The notes under the pieces were generated by a model. The model was given only the letters and a program-made list of their open reading frames with translations. It had not been told where the DNA came from and did not search any database. Made by a program: the position numbers and the translations under genes. From Gemmobacter caeni (GTDB lineage: Bacteria > Pseudomonadota > Alphaproteobacteria > Rhodobacterales > Rhodobacteraceae), in the NCBI RefSeq assembly GCF_003054195.1, contig NZ_QBKP01000012.1:1-64000 (forward strand): DNA of 64,000 nucleotides, written 5' to 3'. Position 1 is the stretch's first letter. Each line of letters opens with the position of its first letter. Shown in pieces: positions 52,834 through 62,303 of the stretch.

Positions 52834-53598
52834 TCAATCCTTGGCAATGGTCAAAGCGATCCCCGCGCGGTCCAGCGCGGCGCGATCCTCAGGCGCGGGG
52901 GCATCGTCAGTGATGATGGTGTCGAACTCGGCCAGATCGGCCAACACATGCAGCGCCGAGCGGCCGAAACGGGCGTGGTTGATCAGCAGGCAGCAGCGGG
53001 CCGAAGCCGCCATCATGGCGCGCTTGGCGCGCACCACGGCGTCATCCATGTGAAAGGCTTGCAGGCCCGAGACGGCAGGGGAAGAGATGAAGGCGATATC
53101 GGCGCGCAGCCGTGCGAGTGCGCCTTCGGTCACCACACCGAAAAAGCCGTTGAATTTGGCGCTGAACACGCCGCCGAGGGCGATCAGCGTGATGCCCGCT
53201 TCGTTCTTCAGCCGGTCAAGGATGGCGGCATTGTTGGTGATGACGGTCAGCGGCCGCTTGTCCACCAGCGAGGCACCCAGCAGCGCGGCCATGGAGCCAT
53301 CGTTGATCATCACCGTCATGCCCGGCTCGATCAGATCCAGCGCGGCGCGGGCCATGCGGGCCTTGGCGGCGCCGTCCTGCAATTCGCGGATGCGGAAGTC
53401 GCTTTCGAACTGAGTTCCGGCCTCGATGGTGGCGCCGCCACGCACCTTGCGCAGCAGGCCCGCCTGTTCCAGATCGTCCAGATCGCGGTGAATGGTCATT
53501 TTCGACACGGCAAAGCGGTCGGCCAAGTCATCCAGATCGACGGCGCGCGCCTCGACCAGCAGATCCATGATCGCCTGTCTGCGTTCCTCGCGCTTCAC
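52834..53598 (-). CDS. DeoR-family transcriptional regulator
   Basis: 254 residues. VKREERRQAIMDLLVEARAVDLDDLADRFAVSKMTIHRDLDDLEQAGLLRKVRGGAT is the DeoR helix-turn-helix with its MTIHRDL signature. The sensor domain includes ITNNAAIL and RLRADIAFISSPAV. I chose the GTG at 53598, which has AGGAGGG upstream; the in-frame ATG at 53631 has none. It leads the eryHI-fbp-fba unit and is divergent from transketolase, across a cluster of inverted repeats. Sugar phosphates are the usual DeoR ligands. Confidence 0.9.
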   Translation of the reverse strand: MKREERRQAIMDLLVEARAVDLDDLADRFAVSKMTIHRDLDDLEQAGLLRKVRGGATIEAGTQFESDFRIRELQDGAAKARMARAALDLIEPGMTVMINDGSMAALLGASLVDKRPLTVITNNAAILDRLKNEAGITLIALGGVFSAKFNGFFGVVTEGALARLRADIAFISSPAVSGLQAFHMDDAVVRAKRAMMAASARCCLLINHARFGRSALHVLADLAEFDTIITDDAPAPEDRAALDRAGIALTIAKD

Positions 53599-53642
53599 GA
53601 TTCCCTCCTGCTGCTGATCGCTTTCTAACATGGGCGCGGCAT

Positions 53643-53702
53643 ATCACAACAACATTATTGTTATGTTGTGATTTTATGATGTGATTTTTGTTGTGAAATC
53701 AC
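53643..53702. promoter_or_regulatory. Operator cluster between deoR and transketolase
   Basis: Two perfect inverted repeats: ATCACAACA (53643-53651) with TGTTGTGAT (53664-53672), and GTGATTT (53681-53687) with AAATCAC (53696-53702). The unit TTGTGATT recurs in both. The AT-rich block sits in the middle of the 142-base divergent gap, fitting a DeoR repressor acting on both sides. Confidence 0.65.
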
Positions 53703-53740
53703 AGAGCAGAAGTTACGTTAGCGCAAACAGGAGGACGCCC

Positions 53741-55759
53741 ATGCCGATGGACAACGCCATCGCGGCCAAGGCCGCGCTTGACCCGCAGAACTTCGCTCTT
53801 GCCAACTGCCTGCGCGCGCTGGCCATCGACGCGGTGGAGGCGGCGAAATCCGGCCACCCCGGCGCGCCGATGGGGATGGCGGATGCGGCCGCAGTGCTGT
53901 TTCGCAAGCATCTGAAATTTGATGCGAAGAATCCCGCATGGCCGGATCGTGATCGTTTCGTGCTGTCGAACGGCCATGCTTCGATGCTGCTTTACGGGCT
54001 GCTGCATCTGACGGGCTACGAGGACATGACGCTGGATCAGATCCGCAACTTCCGGCAGTGGGGCGCGATCACGGCGGGCCACCCGGAATATGGCCATGCG
54101 CAGGGGATCGAGGTCACGACCGGGCCGCTGGGGCAGGGCATTGCCACCGCTGTCGGCATGGCGCTGGCAGAACGCAGGCTGGCGGCCGAGTTCGGCGCCG
54201 ATCTGGTGGATCACCATACCTATGTGTTTCTGGGCGACGGCTGCCTGCAAGAAGGGATCGGGCAAGAGGCGATCAGCCTTGCCGGGCATTTGGGACTGGG
54301 CAAGCTGATCGTGCTTTACGATGACAATGCCATCACCATTGACGGGCCGACCTCGGTCAGCTTCTCCGAGGATGTGCCGGCGCGGCTGCGCGCCTGCGGC
54401 TGGCATGTGCAAAGCTGCGATGGCCATGACGGGCAGGCTCTGGATGCGGCCATCGCGGCGGCCAAGGCGGAAACCGCGAAGCCCTCGCTGATCGCTATGA
54501 AAACCGTGATCGGCTTCGGTTCGCCCGGCAAGGCAGGCACCTATGCGGTGCATGGCTCTCCGCTTGGTGCGGCTGAGGCCGAAGCGACCAAGGCGGCACT
54601 TGGCTGGACCGCCGCGCCGTTTGAAATTCCCGCCGAATTGGGCGCCGAATGGCGGGCCATCGGGGTGCGCGGGGCTGCGGATCGTTCGGCATGGGAATCC
54701 CGCCTTGCCGCCCGCCCCGAGGCGGAACGGGCCGAGTTTCTGCGCCGCCTGTCGGGCGATCTTCCCCCGGCATATGATGCCGCCGTGGCCGAGGCGCGCG
54801 CGGCGCTGTTCGCCCAGCCGAAGAAGGCCGCCACCCGCAAGGCCAGCCAGATGGCGCTGGAGGCGCTGACCCCGGCGCTGCCCGAAATGATCGGTGGTTC
54901 GGCTGACCTTACCGGCTCGAACCTCACGCGCGTTCCGGCGGTGGACAGCCAGTATACGCGCGAGGCGCCGGGTCGTTACATCGGCTATGGCGTGCGCGAA
55001 TTCGGTATGGCGGCCGCGATGAACGGCCTCGCCCTGCATGGCGGGTTCATTCCTTATGGCGGCACGTTCCTTGTGTTTTCCGACTATTGCCGCAATGCGA
55101 TCCGGTTGTCGGCGCTGATGGGTCTGGGCGTCGTCTATGTGATGACGCATGACAGCATCGGTTTGGGCGAGGACGGCCCGACCCACCAGCCCATCGAACA
55201 CATGGCCTCGTTGCGCGCTATTCCGGGGCTGACGGTGTTCCGCCCCGCCGATGTGGTGGAAACGCTGGAAGCCTGGGATATCGCCATTCGCAACCGCCAT
55301 GTGCCCTCGCTGATGGCGCTGTCGCGTCAGGACGTGCCGCAACTGCGTCTGGAGGCGGGAGCCGAAAACCTGACCGCGAAGGGCGCCTATGTGATCCGCC
55401 AGTTCGGCGAAGGGCGGGATGTGACGCTGATCGCGACGGGCACCGAGGTTGCGCTGGCCGTCGAAGCCGCCGGGGCGCTGCATGGCGAAGGCATAGCGGT
55501 TGTCGTGGTCTCCATGCCCTCGTGGGAGCTGTTCGAGGCTCAGCCCGCCGAATATCGCGCCGAGGTTCTGGGCAATGCCCCCCGCATCGCGGTTGAGGCT
55601 GCGGGCAAGTTCGGCTGGATCCGTTATGTCGCCACCGAGGATGACGTGATCGGTATGCCGGGCTTCGGCGCCTCCGCCCCGGCAGAGCGGCTGTATCAGG
55701 AGTTCGGGATCACCAAAGAGGCGATCATGGCGCGGGCAAAACTTTTGGCGCGGGGTTAA
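53741..55759 (+). CDS. tkt: Transketolase
   Basis: 672 residues. [28 protein letters not shown], the thiamine diphosphate motif [14 protein letters not shown] with [56 protein letters not shown] and the C-terminal [17 protein letters not shown] are typical. The start at 53741 follows AGGAGGA. It transfers two-carbon units between ketoses and aldoses, with erythrose 4-phosphate as a key acceptor, which explains its place here. It ends overlapping the convergent eryD by 4 bases. Confidence 0.95.
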   Translation: MPMDNAIAAKAALDPQNFALANCLRALAIDAVEAAKSGHPGAPMGMADAAAVLFRKHLKFDAKNPAWPDRDRFVLSNGHASMLLYGLLHLTGYEDMTLDQIRNFRQWGAITAGHPEYGHAQGIEVTTGPLGQGIATAVGMALAERRLAAEFGADLVDHHTYVFLGDGCLQEGIGQEAISLAGHLGLGKLIVLYDDNAITIDGPTSVSFSEDVPARLRACGWHVQSCDGHDGQALDAAIAAAKAETAKPSLIAMKTVIGFGSPGKAGTYAVHGSPLGAAEAEATKAALGWTAAPFEIPAELGAEWRAIGVRGAADRSAWESRLAARPEAERAEFLRRLSGDLPPAYDAAVAEARAALFAQPKKAATRKASQMALEALTPALPEMIGGSADLTGSNLTRVPAVDSQYTREAPGRYIGYGVREFGMAAAMNGLALHGGFIPYGGTFLVFSDYCRNAIRLSALMGLGVVYVMTHDSIGLGEDGPTHQPIEHMASLRAIPGLTVFRPADVVETLEAWDIAIRNRHVPSLMALSRQDVPQLRLEAGAENLTAKGAYVIRQFGEGRDVTLIATGTEVALAVEAAGALHGEGIAVVVVSMPSWELFEAQPAEYRAEVLGNAPRIAVEAAGKFGWIRYVATEDDVIGMPGFGASAPAERLYQEFGITKEAIMARAKLLARG

Positions 55760-56715
55760 TCCGCGCCCTGCATCAGTGCCATGGCGGTGGCCTCGTCGGT
55801 GATGAGGCCCCGTAACCTGCCGCTGTTCAACACCGCCCGCACAGCCGCAACCTTGCCCGGCCCGCCTGCGATGGCGACGACATGGCTGCCCTCCGGCCCG
55901 TCCAGATCCACGGCCAGGGTCCGCGCGGTCAGCGTGGTTTCCAGCACATGCCCGGCAGCGTCAAAGAAGTGGCCCAGCATCTCGCCCGCGCCACCCGCCG
56001 CATTGATCTCGGCGATCTCGCGCGGTTCGATCATGCCCGAGGCGACAAGCTGTGCATCGGCGTCGGCGGTGCCGATGCCCACCACCTTCAGCCCCGCGCC
56101 GTTCGACATGTCGAACACCTCGCGCACGCCGGGTTGTGCCAGCAGGATCGCCCGGTCCTCGGCCGAATTGGCGAAGAAGGGCACCGGCATGACATAGGAT
56201 TGCGCGCCGGTCTTTTCGGCCATGCGGTGCATCACGTCATGCGGGTTGGCGGCGTAGTTCCGCGTCAGCCCGCCCAGAAGCGAGACGAAGCGTGTGCCCC
56301 CGGCATCAAAGCGCGGCAGGTGTTGGACGGCGGCGGCCAGCGTGCGGCCATGGCCAAGGCCGATCACCGCATGTTCACTGCTTTCAATGACCCGCCGCAG
56401 GAAGCCCGCGCCCGCCAGACCCAGCGCGCGCAGCGGCAGCCCTTCTTCCCCCAGATCGGGGGCAACCTCGCAGCTTTCCAGCCCGTAGCGGGTGGCCAAC
56501 TGTTGCTCCAGTTCCACGCATTCGACAATCGCGCCGTCGATGGACACCTTGACCGCCCCGTCCGCCACCGCCCGCGCGATCAGCCGGTGGGTTTTCACCG
56601 AGGGCAGGCCCAGCCGTTTCGCCACGGCGGCCTGTGTCAGCCCACCCGCGTAATGCAACCAGGCCGCGCGGATGGCGAGGCTTTCCTCGGGGTCAAGCGG
56701 GCTGCGGCGGGCCAT
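55756..56715 (-). CDS. eryD: SorC-family regulator, EryD-like
   Basis: 319 residues. The N-terminal helix-turn-helix is [31 protein letters not shown]. The sugar-phosphate-binding domain contains [28 protein letters not shown] and GIVTDEATA-like [13 protein letters not shown]. SorC regulators bind phosphorylated sugars; EryD represses the ery operon and erythritol lifts repression. AAGGA precedes the start. It is the last gene of the eryABC-Fe-ADH-eryD unit. Confidence 0.88.
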   Translation of the reverse strand: MARRSPLDPEESLAIRAAWLHYAGGLTQAAVAKRLGLPSVKTHRLIARAVADGAVKVSIDGAIVECVELEQQLATRYGLESCEVAPDLGEEGLPLRALGLAGAGFLRRVIESSEHAVIGLGHGRTLAAAVQHLPRFDAGGTRFVSLLGGLTRNYAANPHDVMHRMAEKTGAQSYVMPVPFFANSAEDRAILLAQPGVREVFDMSNGAGLKVVGIGTADADAQLVASGMIEPREIAEINAAGGAGEMLGHFFDAAGHVLETTLTARTLAVDLDGPEGSHVVAIAGGPGKVAAVRAVLNSGRLRGLITDEATAMALMQGAD

Positions 56716-56725
56716 GGGCTTCCTT

Positions 56726-57868
56726 TCAGGCGGCGGCGTCTTGGACGGCGACAAGATCGGCTGCCGACAGGGGCGCCGGATTGGCCTTCATCGAGGACGA
56801 AGTGGCGGCGGCCTGTGCCGCTGCGGCGCGGGCCTCTGGCCCGATGCCCTGCGCGGCAAGGCCGGGCAGACCGGCGCTTTGCGACCATGCAGACAGAGCC
56901 TGTGCGGCGCTGTCCATGTCGGGCGCGCTTTCGAAAGCCTCGGACAGCCAGCCCGCCACCCGGTCCAGCCGCGCCGGATCGGCCACGGCACGGCGATTGG
57001 CGCGCAGCACATGCGGCAGCAAAGCGCCGCAGATCGCGCCATGTGCCGCGCCGGTCAGCCCGCCCAGTGGCCCGGCCAGCCCGTGCACGGCGCCCAGCCC
57101 GGCATTGGCCAGTGCGAGGCCGCCGCACAGGCTCACCCAGGCCATTTCGTCGCGCGCCTGAGCGTCCTCGCCCTGCATCAGCCGCTTCAGCGCCGCCAGC
57201 CCGCGCGGGATGGCATCGGCGCAAAGCGCGTCGGTGAGCGGGTTGGCGCGGGTGCTGGTGAAAGGCTCGATCACCTGTGTGATCGCGTCCAGCCCCGAGG
57301 CCAGCGTGATGGCGCGCGGGCAGCCATCGGTCAGCGCCGGATCGACCAGCGCCAGACGCGGCAGCATCCGCGCGTCGCGGAGGCTGACCTTGCGGGCATG
57401 ATCGGGCACACCGATCACCGCATTGCGCGTGACCTCGGCCCCAGTGCCGGCGGTTGTGGGGATGGCGATGAAGGGCAGGGGGGCCACATCCAGCGGCAGG
57501 CCAAGGCCCACGACCTCCAGATGATCCAGCATCTGACGCGGGGCGGGCACCATTGCGGCAATGGCCTTGCCCGCGTCGATCACTGCGCCGCCGCCAAGTG
57601 CCACCACGGCCTCGGCGTCCGAAGCGCGGGCCAGCGCTACCCCGGCCTCGATCAGTTGCACATCGGGTTCGCGCGGCACGGCGAAATGCGTGACCGTGCA
57701 GCCCGCCGCTGCCAGAGCGGCGGCCAGTGGCGCCGCACGGGCAGGAGTAGCCCCGCCGACCAGCAGGACGCGCCGCCCCAGAGCCGCGATGCGGCCCGGC
57801 GCCTCGGCCAGCTTGCCGCGCCCGAACAGGATTTCGGTTGAGGTGGCGAAGGCGAAGGCTTGGGTCAT
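56726..57868 (-). CDS. Iron-containing alcohol dehydrogenase
   Basis: 380 residues of the group III alcohol dehydrogenase family. EAVVALGGGAVIDAGKAIA is the NAD(P) motif, FIAIPTTAGTGAEVTRNAVI and ASGLDAITQVIEPF follow, and metal His are in GLGAVHGLAGPLGGLTGAAHGAICG. It might oxidise a polyol, reduce an aldehyde, or serve another tetritol. It sits between eryC and eryD with 25- and 10-base gaps, so it belongs to the unit, although the Brucella ery operon has no such gene as I remember it. Confidence 0.88.
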   Translation of the reverse strand: MTQAFAFATSTEILFGRGKLAEAPGRIAALGRRVLLVGGATPARAAPLAAALAAAGCTVTHFAVPREPDVQLIEAGVALARASDAEAVVALGGGAVIDAGKAIAAMVPAPRQMLDHLEVVGLGLPLDVAPLPFIAIPTTAGTGAEVTRNAVIGVPDHARKVSLRDARMLPRLALVDPALTDGCPRAITLASGLDAITQVIEPFTSTRANPLTDALCADAIPRGLAALKRLMQGEDAQARDEMAWVSLCGGLALANAGLGAVHGLAGPLGGLTGAAHGAICGALLPHVLRANRRAVADPARLDRVAGWLSEAFESAPDMDSAAQALSAWSQSAGLPGLAAQGIGPEARAAAAQAAATSSSMKANPAPLSAADLVAVQDAAA

Positions 57869-57893
57869 CGGCAGGCTCCGGGGCTGTGCGACC

Positions 57894-58826
57894 TCAGATA
57901 TTCAGGTTTTGCACGCCGGTGTCGATATGCGGCGCCCAGAAAGCCACGCTTTCGGCGATCTGCGGGATCACCTGCCGGTCATTCGGTTCGCGTTCCTTGA
58001 AGCTGAGTTCAAGGCAGATCTCGTTATCCACTGCGCCACCTTCGGCAAGGGCGGCCAGCAGCGGCTCGGGCTGGATCGAGCCTTTGGCGTTGAAGGCCGC
58101 CGTAAAGGGGCGGTGGCCGGATTTGTCCATCATTGACTGCTTGATATGGATGATCGGGCTGACTTTGGGCACCGCCCGCGCCCAGGCGTAAGGGTCTGTA
58201 TCGTCGGGGTCGGGACTGGTGACATCGCCATGGTCGATATCGGCCATCATCCACATCGGCACCGCCATATCCGCCGCCGTCAGCCGGTCTTGCAGCGTCA
58301 GCGCGGCGGCGATGGTTTCGCCAAATTCGCGACCGACGCTCATCGGCTCCCAGAACACATAGCGCAGCCCGGCGGATTTCGCATGTTCCGCCACCTCGGC
58401 CCAGCAGTCGATCGCGGTCTGGATCAGCGCCTCGCGCCGCGCCGGATCGTCGTAATCCTGATAGGTGAAGATGGCGAATTGTGTGCCGACCGAGGTGCCG
58501 CCCAGATCGGCGGTGATGTCGACGAAGGTCTTGAACCAGTCCACATAATAGCGCCGCACATCGCGGTCGGGGTGGCCGAAGTGATTGAGCCGCCCGTAAG
58601 GCCCGGTCATGCCAGAGGTGACCCTCACCCCCGTCCGTGCCAGCGCGGCACCCATCTGCCGGGTCAGGCGACGGATCACCGGGGCGGGCCAGCCCGGGTT
58701 GATGAACTCATGCGTCAGTTGCAGGTCACGGATGCGCAGGTCACGCGCCACGGTGTCGATCAGATCATCCGGGTCGGCAAAGCGGTTCACCAGCGGATTG
58801 GTATTGAGCGAGAGCGTCAGGGTCAT
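57894..58826 (-). CDS. eryC: L-3-tetrulose-4-phosphate isomerase EryC
   Basis: 310 residues of the AP-endonuclease-2-like TIM barrel family. MTLTLSLNTNPLVNRFADPDDLIDTVA, LQLTHEFINPGWPAPVIRRLTRQM, YVFWEPMSVGREFGET, MWMMADIDHGDV and ICLELSFKERE contain the Glu, Asp and His expected to bind the metal. EryC converts L-3-tetrulose 4-phosphate to L-erythrulose 1-phosphate. Length is close to the Brucella protein. It starts 7 bases after eryB; the start at 58826 is at the conserved MTLTLSLNTN. Confidence 0.9.
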   Translation of the reverse strand: MTLTLSLNTNPLVNRFADPDDLIDTVARDLRIRDLQLTHEFINPGWPAPVIRRLTRQMGAALARTGVRVTSGMTGPYGRLNHFGHPDRDVRRYYVDWFKTFVDITADLGGTSVGTQFAIFTYQDYDDPARREALIQTAIDCWAEVAEHAKSAGLRYVFWEPMSVGREFGETIAAALTLQDRLTAADMAVPMWMMADIDHGDVTSPDPDDTDPYAWARAVPKVSPIIHIKQSMMDKSGHRPFTAAFNAKGSIQPEPLLAALAEGGAVDNEICLELSFKEREPNDRQVIPQIAESVAFWAPHIDTGVQNLNI

Positions 58827-58833
58827 GGGAACC

Positions 58834-60345
58834 TCAGGCGGCAAGGCGGGCGGCGGTGAACCAGTCGGCAAAGGCCGCGCGCTCGGCCTCGGTCAGGTGC
58901 AGGTAATGCTTGGTCCGGCGATAAAGGATGTCCTCGGCGGTGCGGGCCCATTCCTTCGCGGTCAGGTAACGTACCTCGGCCTCGTAAAGGTTGCCGCCGA
59001 AGTGACGGCCCAGCCCGGCCAGTGTGGTCGCCGCACCTACCACATCGCGGGTGCGTGCGCCGTAAAGCCGCCCGTAATGCTGAACCAGCTTGCGCGGCAT
59101 CCAAGGGTAACTGTCGCGCAGGTCGTTGGCGAAGGTCTCGTAATCCGCGCCGGGCATCTCGCCACCAGGCAAGGGGGCGTGCTGCGTCCAGTCATCACCC
59201 ATTTTCGGGAAGATATGGCGCAACCGGTGTAACCCACGCTCCGCCAGTTCGCGGAAAGTGGTGATCTTGCCGCCGAAGACGTTCAGAAGCGGGGCGCCAC
59301 CGGTTTCATCCAGATCGAAGACATAATCGCGCGTCACGGCAGAAGGGTTGCCCTTGCCATCGTCGAACAGCGGCCGCACACCCGAAAAGCTGTGCAGCAC
59401 GTCGGAACGGCGCAGCTTTTCCTTGAAATAGCGGTTCACGGCGGCCAGCAGATAGTCGATTTCGGATTCGTCTGCCGCCACATCCTCGGCCCGGCCCTCA
59501 TAGGCGATGTCGGTGGTGCCGATCAGCGCCTTGTCGCCCTCGTAGGGGTTGATGAAGATGACGCGCTTGTCGTGGTTCTGCACCAGATAAGCGTTCGATC
59601 CGGCCCACCATTTCGGCACGATGATGTGGCTGCCCTTGACCAGCCTCACATTGCGGGACGAATTGGACCCGGCGACATTGTTGATCACCTCGCTGACCCA
59701 AGGGCCGGCGCAGTTCACAAGACATTTCGCGCGGAAGGTTCGGGTTTCGCCGGTGGTGCCGTCGCGGGTGATGACGGTCCAGCCGCCGTTTTCGCGCCGG
59801 GCCGAAATGGCAGGCGAGCGGGTCAGCACCTCGGCGCCCTTTTCAGCGGCGCCAAGCGCGTTCAGCACCACAAGCCGCGCGTCATCCACCCAGCAATCGG
59901 AATATTCAAAACCGCGGGTGAACTGGTCGAGGATCGGCATGCCTTCGGGGTCGCGCCTCAGGTCCAGTGTTCGGGTGCCGGGCAGTTTCTTGCGGCCGCC
60001 AAGGTGGTCGTAAAGAAAGAGGCCCAGCCGCACCAGCCAGGCGGGCCGGTCCTCGGGGCTGTGCGGCAAGACAAAGCGCATTGGCCAGATGATATGCGGC
60101 GCGGCGTTCAGCAGAACTTCGCGTTCGATCAGCGCCTCGCGCACCAGCCGGAATTCGTAATATTCCAGATAGCGCAAGCCGCCGTGCACCAGCTTGCCGG
60201 AACGGGACGAGGTGCCCTCGGCCAGATCGTCTTTCTCGCACAGCACGACCGACAGGCCACGCCCGGCGGCATCGCGCGCGATACCGGCTCCGTTGATCCC
60301 GCCGCCGATGACGAACAGGTCGATCATTCCGGGTTCGGTGGTCAT
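58834..60345 (-). CDS. eryB: Erythritol/glycerol-phosphate dehydrogenase EryB
   Basis: 503 residues of the GlpD family. DLFVIGGGINGAGIARDAAGRGLSVVLCEKDDLAEGTSSRSGKLVHGGLRYLE is the FAD-binding region. KGSHIIVPKWW, VIFINPYEGDKALIGTTDIAYEG and LFDDGKGNPSAVTRDYVFDLD follow. EryB oxidises L-erythritol 4-phosphate to L-3-tetrulose 4-phosphate at the membrane, passing electrons to quinone. GlpD itself is nearly as similar; position between eryA and eryC decides for EryB. It begins 1 base after eryA. Confidence 0.9.
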   Translation of the reverse strand: MTTEPGMIDLFVIGGGINGAGIARDAAGRGLSVVLCEKDDLAEGTSSRSGKLVHGGLRYLEYYEFRLVREALIEREVLLNAAPHIIWPMRFVLPHSPEDRPAWLVRLGLFLYDHLGGRKKLPGTRTLDLRRDPEGMPILDQFTRGFEYSDCWVDDARLVVLNALGAAEKGAEVLTRSPAISARRENGGWTVITRDGTTGETRTFRAKCLVNCAGPWVSEVINNVAGSNSSRNVRLVKGSHIIVPKWWAGSNAYLVQNHDKRVIFINPYEGDKALIGTTDIAYEGRAEDVAADESEIDYLLAAVNRYFKEKLRRSDVLHSFSGVRPLFDDGKGNPSAVTRDYVFDLDETGGAPLLNVFGGKITTFRELAERGLHRLRHIFPKMGDDWTQHAPLPGGEMPGADYETFANDLRDSYPWMPRKLVQHYGRLYGARTRDVVGAATTLAGLGRHFGGNLYEAEVRYLTAKEWARTAEDILYRRTKHYLHLTEAERAAFADWFTAARLAA

Positions 60346-60346
60346 G

Positions 60347-61927
60347 TCAGTCTCCTTCATGGAACGTCCGGGCGGCGGCCAGCGCGTCCCAGGCGGGGAC
60401 AAGGCCACGCCGCGCGGCGGCAAAAGCGGGAAAGATGCGGCCATAGGCGGTGACCAGCGCGGGGTCGGGGGTCTCGGACGCGCCCAGAAGCGGGGTGACC
60501 CAGTCGGCGATGCAGGCGTGCATATCGGGGTAGGCGCCGATGGCGACGGCGGCCATCATGGCAGCGCCTGCCGCCCCGGCCTCTTCGCGGGCCGACACGC
60601 GCACTGGCGCGTCGATGGCAGCGGAGAGGATGCCACGCAGCCCGCGCGACCGGGCGGCCCCGCCGGTCAGGCGCAGCTCTCCGGGCAGGCTGCCCATGGC
60701 GGCATAGCAATCGCGCATGGCATGGCCCAGCCCCTCGACCACGGCGCGCAGAATGTCGGGGTAGCGGTGGTTCAGCGAAAGGCCGGTGAAGCCCGCGCGG
60801 GCGTCGGCGTTGACGAAGGGGCCGCGCTCCCCGGCGGCCGAGATATAGGGCATGTAGACGATCTGGCCTGGTGTGCTTTGCGCCAGCCAGCCGTCGATGC
60901 GGGCTACCAGATCGCGGTGGCTGACCTCCTGACCGAAGTCGCGCAACACATCGGCGGCAAGACCCAGCGCCCAGTCGATGTTCAGCGTGGCGGCCATGTT
61001 GGTCTGCACCTGCGTGACCAGGCCGGGCACCGGCAGGCAGATCACATATCCGGTGCCCTCGGCGTTCAGATGCACGTCGCCGGCCTCAACCGCGCGCATG
61101 TGCACGCCGGTGGAGCCGACGGTGGAGCAAGCCACATCCCCCGGCCCACCCACGACGCCGGCGCCCAGTGCGGTCATTACCATGTCGACATAGCCAAGGC
61201 TGACTGGCGTACCCGCCAGAAGCCCGGTCTGCGCGGCGGCCCCGGGCGTCAGCGGATGGGTGATCTGCGTGCCGTCAATGATTTCGGGAAGCAGGTGGCG
61301 ACGGGCGCTCAGGTCCAGCGCATCAATCACCGCATCGTCATAGGCACGGTTGCGGAAATTGCCGAAGGTGAAGCTGGCCTCCGACGGATCGGTGGCGCGC
61401 GCGCCCGTCAGGTTGAGGTAAAGCCAGTCCTTGCAATGCAGCGCGACCTCGGCCTGCGCCAAAAGCTCGGGGTAATGCGTCTGCATGTGGGCAAGTTGGC
61501 TACCCTGCTGGCAGGTGTTCAGCCCGGTGCCTGTCGCCTCGAATCTTGTGCGGTTCGCGGCTATGGCCGCCAGCCGCGCGACCGTGGGTGCAGCACGGGC
61601 ATCCAGCCACAGCCAGGCGTCGCCCACAGGCTGGTTGCCCGCCCCCACAAGCCAGGTGCCATCGCCCTGCCCGGTAACTGCCAGCGCGGCGGTGCGGGCG
61701 GCGAGCCCCGCGATCTTCGCGCCCAGACCGCGCAGCGCGGCGGCGCAATCGGCCCAGGTATCGGTCAGCGACTGCGTAACGGCCCCGCCGGTCCGACTGG
61801 CATAACGATTCGGCACGGCTGCCGCATCAATCTGACGTCCTGCCAGATCAAAGGCCACGGCCTTGATGACCGAGGTTCCCGCATCAATGCCGATCAGCAG
61901 GTCGCGCCCGTTGCCCTGTCCTGCCAT
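60347..61927 (-). CDS. eryA: Erythritol kinase EryA
   Basis: A 526-residue FGGY-family kinase. LIGIDAGTSVIKAVAFDLAGRQ is the phosphate-binding start; GQGDGTWLVGAGNQPVGDAWLWLDARAA, LHCKDWLYLNLTGARATDPSEASFTFGNF and RLTGGAARSRGLRGILSAAI follow. The CKDWLY and DPSEASFTF wording is that of EryA rather than XylB or GlpK. It makes L-erythritol 4-phosphate. The start at 61927 has GGGAGG. It is the first gene of the minus-strand ery unit, behind a sigma-70-type promoter. Confidence 0.92.
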   Translation of the reverse strand: MAGQGNGRDLLIGIDAGTSVIKAVAFDLAGRQIDAAAVPNRYASRTGGAVTQSLTDTWADCAAALRGLGAKIAGLAARTAALAVTGQGDGTWLVGAGNQPVGDAWLWLDARAAPTVARLAAIAANRTRFEATGTGLNTCQQGSQLAHMQTHYPELLAQAEVALHCKDWLYLNLTGARATDPSEASFTFGNFRNRAYDDAVIDALDLSARRHLLPEIIDGTQITHPLTPGAAAQTGLLAGTPVSLGYVDMVMTALGAGVVGGPGDVACSTVGSTGVHMRAVEAGDVHLNAEGTGYVICLPVPGLVTQVQTNMAATLNIDWALGLAADVLRDFGQEVSHRDLVARIDGWLAQSTPGQIVYMPYISAAGERGPFVNADARAGFTGLSLNHRYPDILRAVVEGLGHAMRDCYAAMGSLPGELRLTGGAARSRGLRGILSAAIDAPVRVSAREEAGAAGAAMMAAVAIGAYPDMHACIADWVTPLLGASETPDPALVTAYGRIFPAFAAARRGLVPAWDALAAARTFHEGD

Positions 61928-62303
61928 GTCTTTTCGCCTCCCGCCTTCGGCCCGCAGATACGCAGCCGTGTCCCGGCATCTCCTCCGATGCCGTTTCCGC
62001 TTCATAGCACAGTTTCACGATGCATGTGTATTTTTTTGCGGACAACGAAATTTATTTCAGTTACGGTTGGAACTGTCAAGAAAAGGCTGGCCGGGGTTCG
62101 CATCGCTGGAGGGCGGCGAAATATTCGGGGAGGACAGCCGTCACGACAGGCGCCGGGGAGGGGTGCATGCCGTTGAAAATGAAAGAGATCACAACATCAT
62201 CGGCAGCGCGCCCGCTGTGCGGCGCCCGTCTTGCGGCGTCGGCCGCCGGGGGCGCCCCGGCTCGATTCGCCGCCTGCCGTTCCATCATCACGGAGGTCCG
62301 CCG
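61928..62303. other. Divergent control region, eryA and ABC importer
   Basis: 376 bases with no convincing gene. The middle (62020-62080) is AT-rich and holds a -35/-10 pair for eryA plus the small palindrome GAAAT-TT-ATTTC (62047-62058) over the -10. The part 62090-62290 would be the leader of the transporter operon and ends in CGGAGG before 62304. A promoter for the rightward genes was not located. Confidence 0.5.
62051..62079 (-). promoter_or_regulatory. eryA: Sigma-70-type promoter of the ery operon
   Basis: On the minus strand TTGACA (62074-62079), a 17-base spacer and AATAAA (62051-62056). The -35 is perfect, the -10 four of six. It lies about 125 bases before eryA. The 12-base palindrome covering the -10 could be the EryD site. 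Confidence 0.5.

Noticed and set aside
49498-55759. Calvin-cycle (cbb) operon because of fba, fbp and tkt
   Set aside because: No RuBisCO, phosphoribulokinase or CbbR is present, and the genes are interleaved with EryH/EryI-type isomerases and DeoR beside eryABCD.
58834-61927. Glycerol catabolism (glpD/glpK)
   Set aside because: The kinase wording (CKDWLY, DPSEASFTF) is EryA-like, and EryC, EryD and the TpiA/RpiB pair are the erythritol set.
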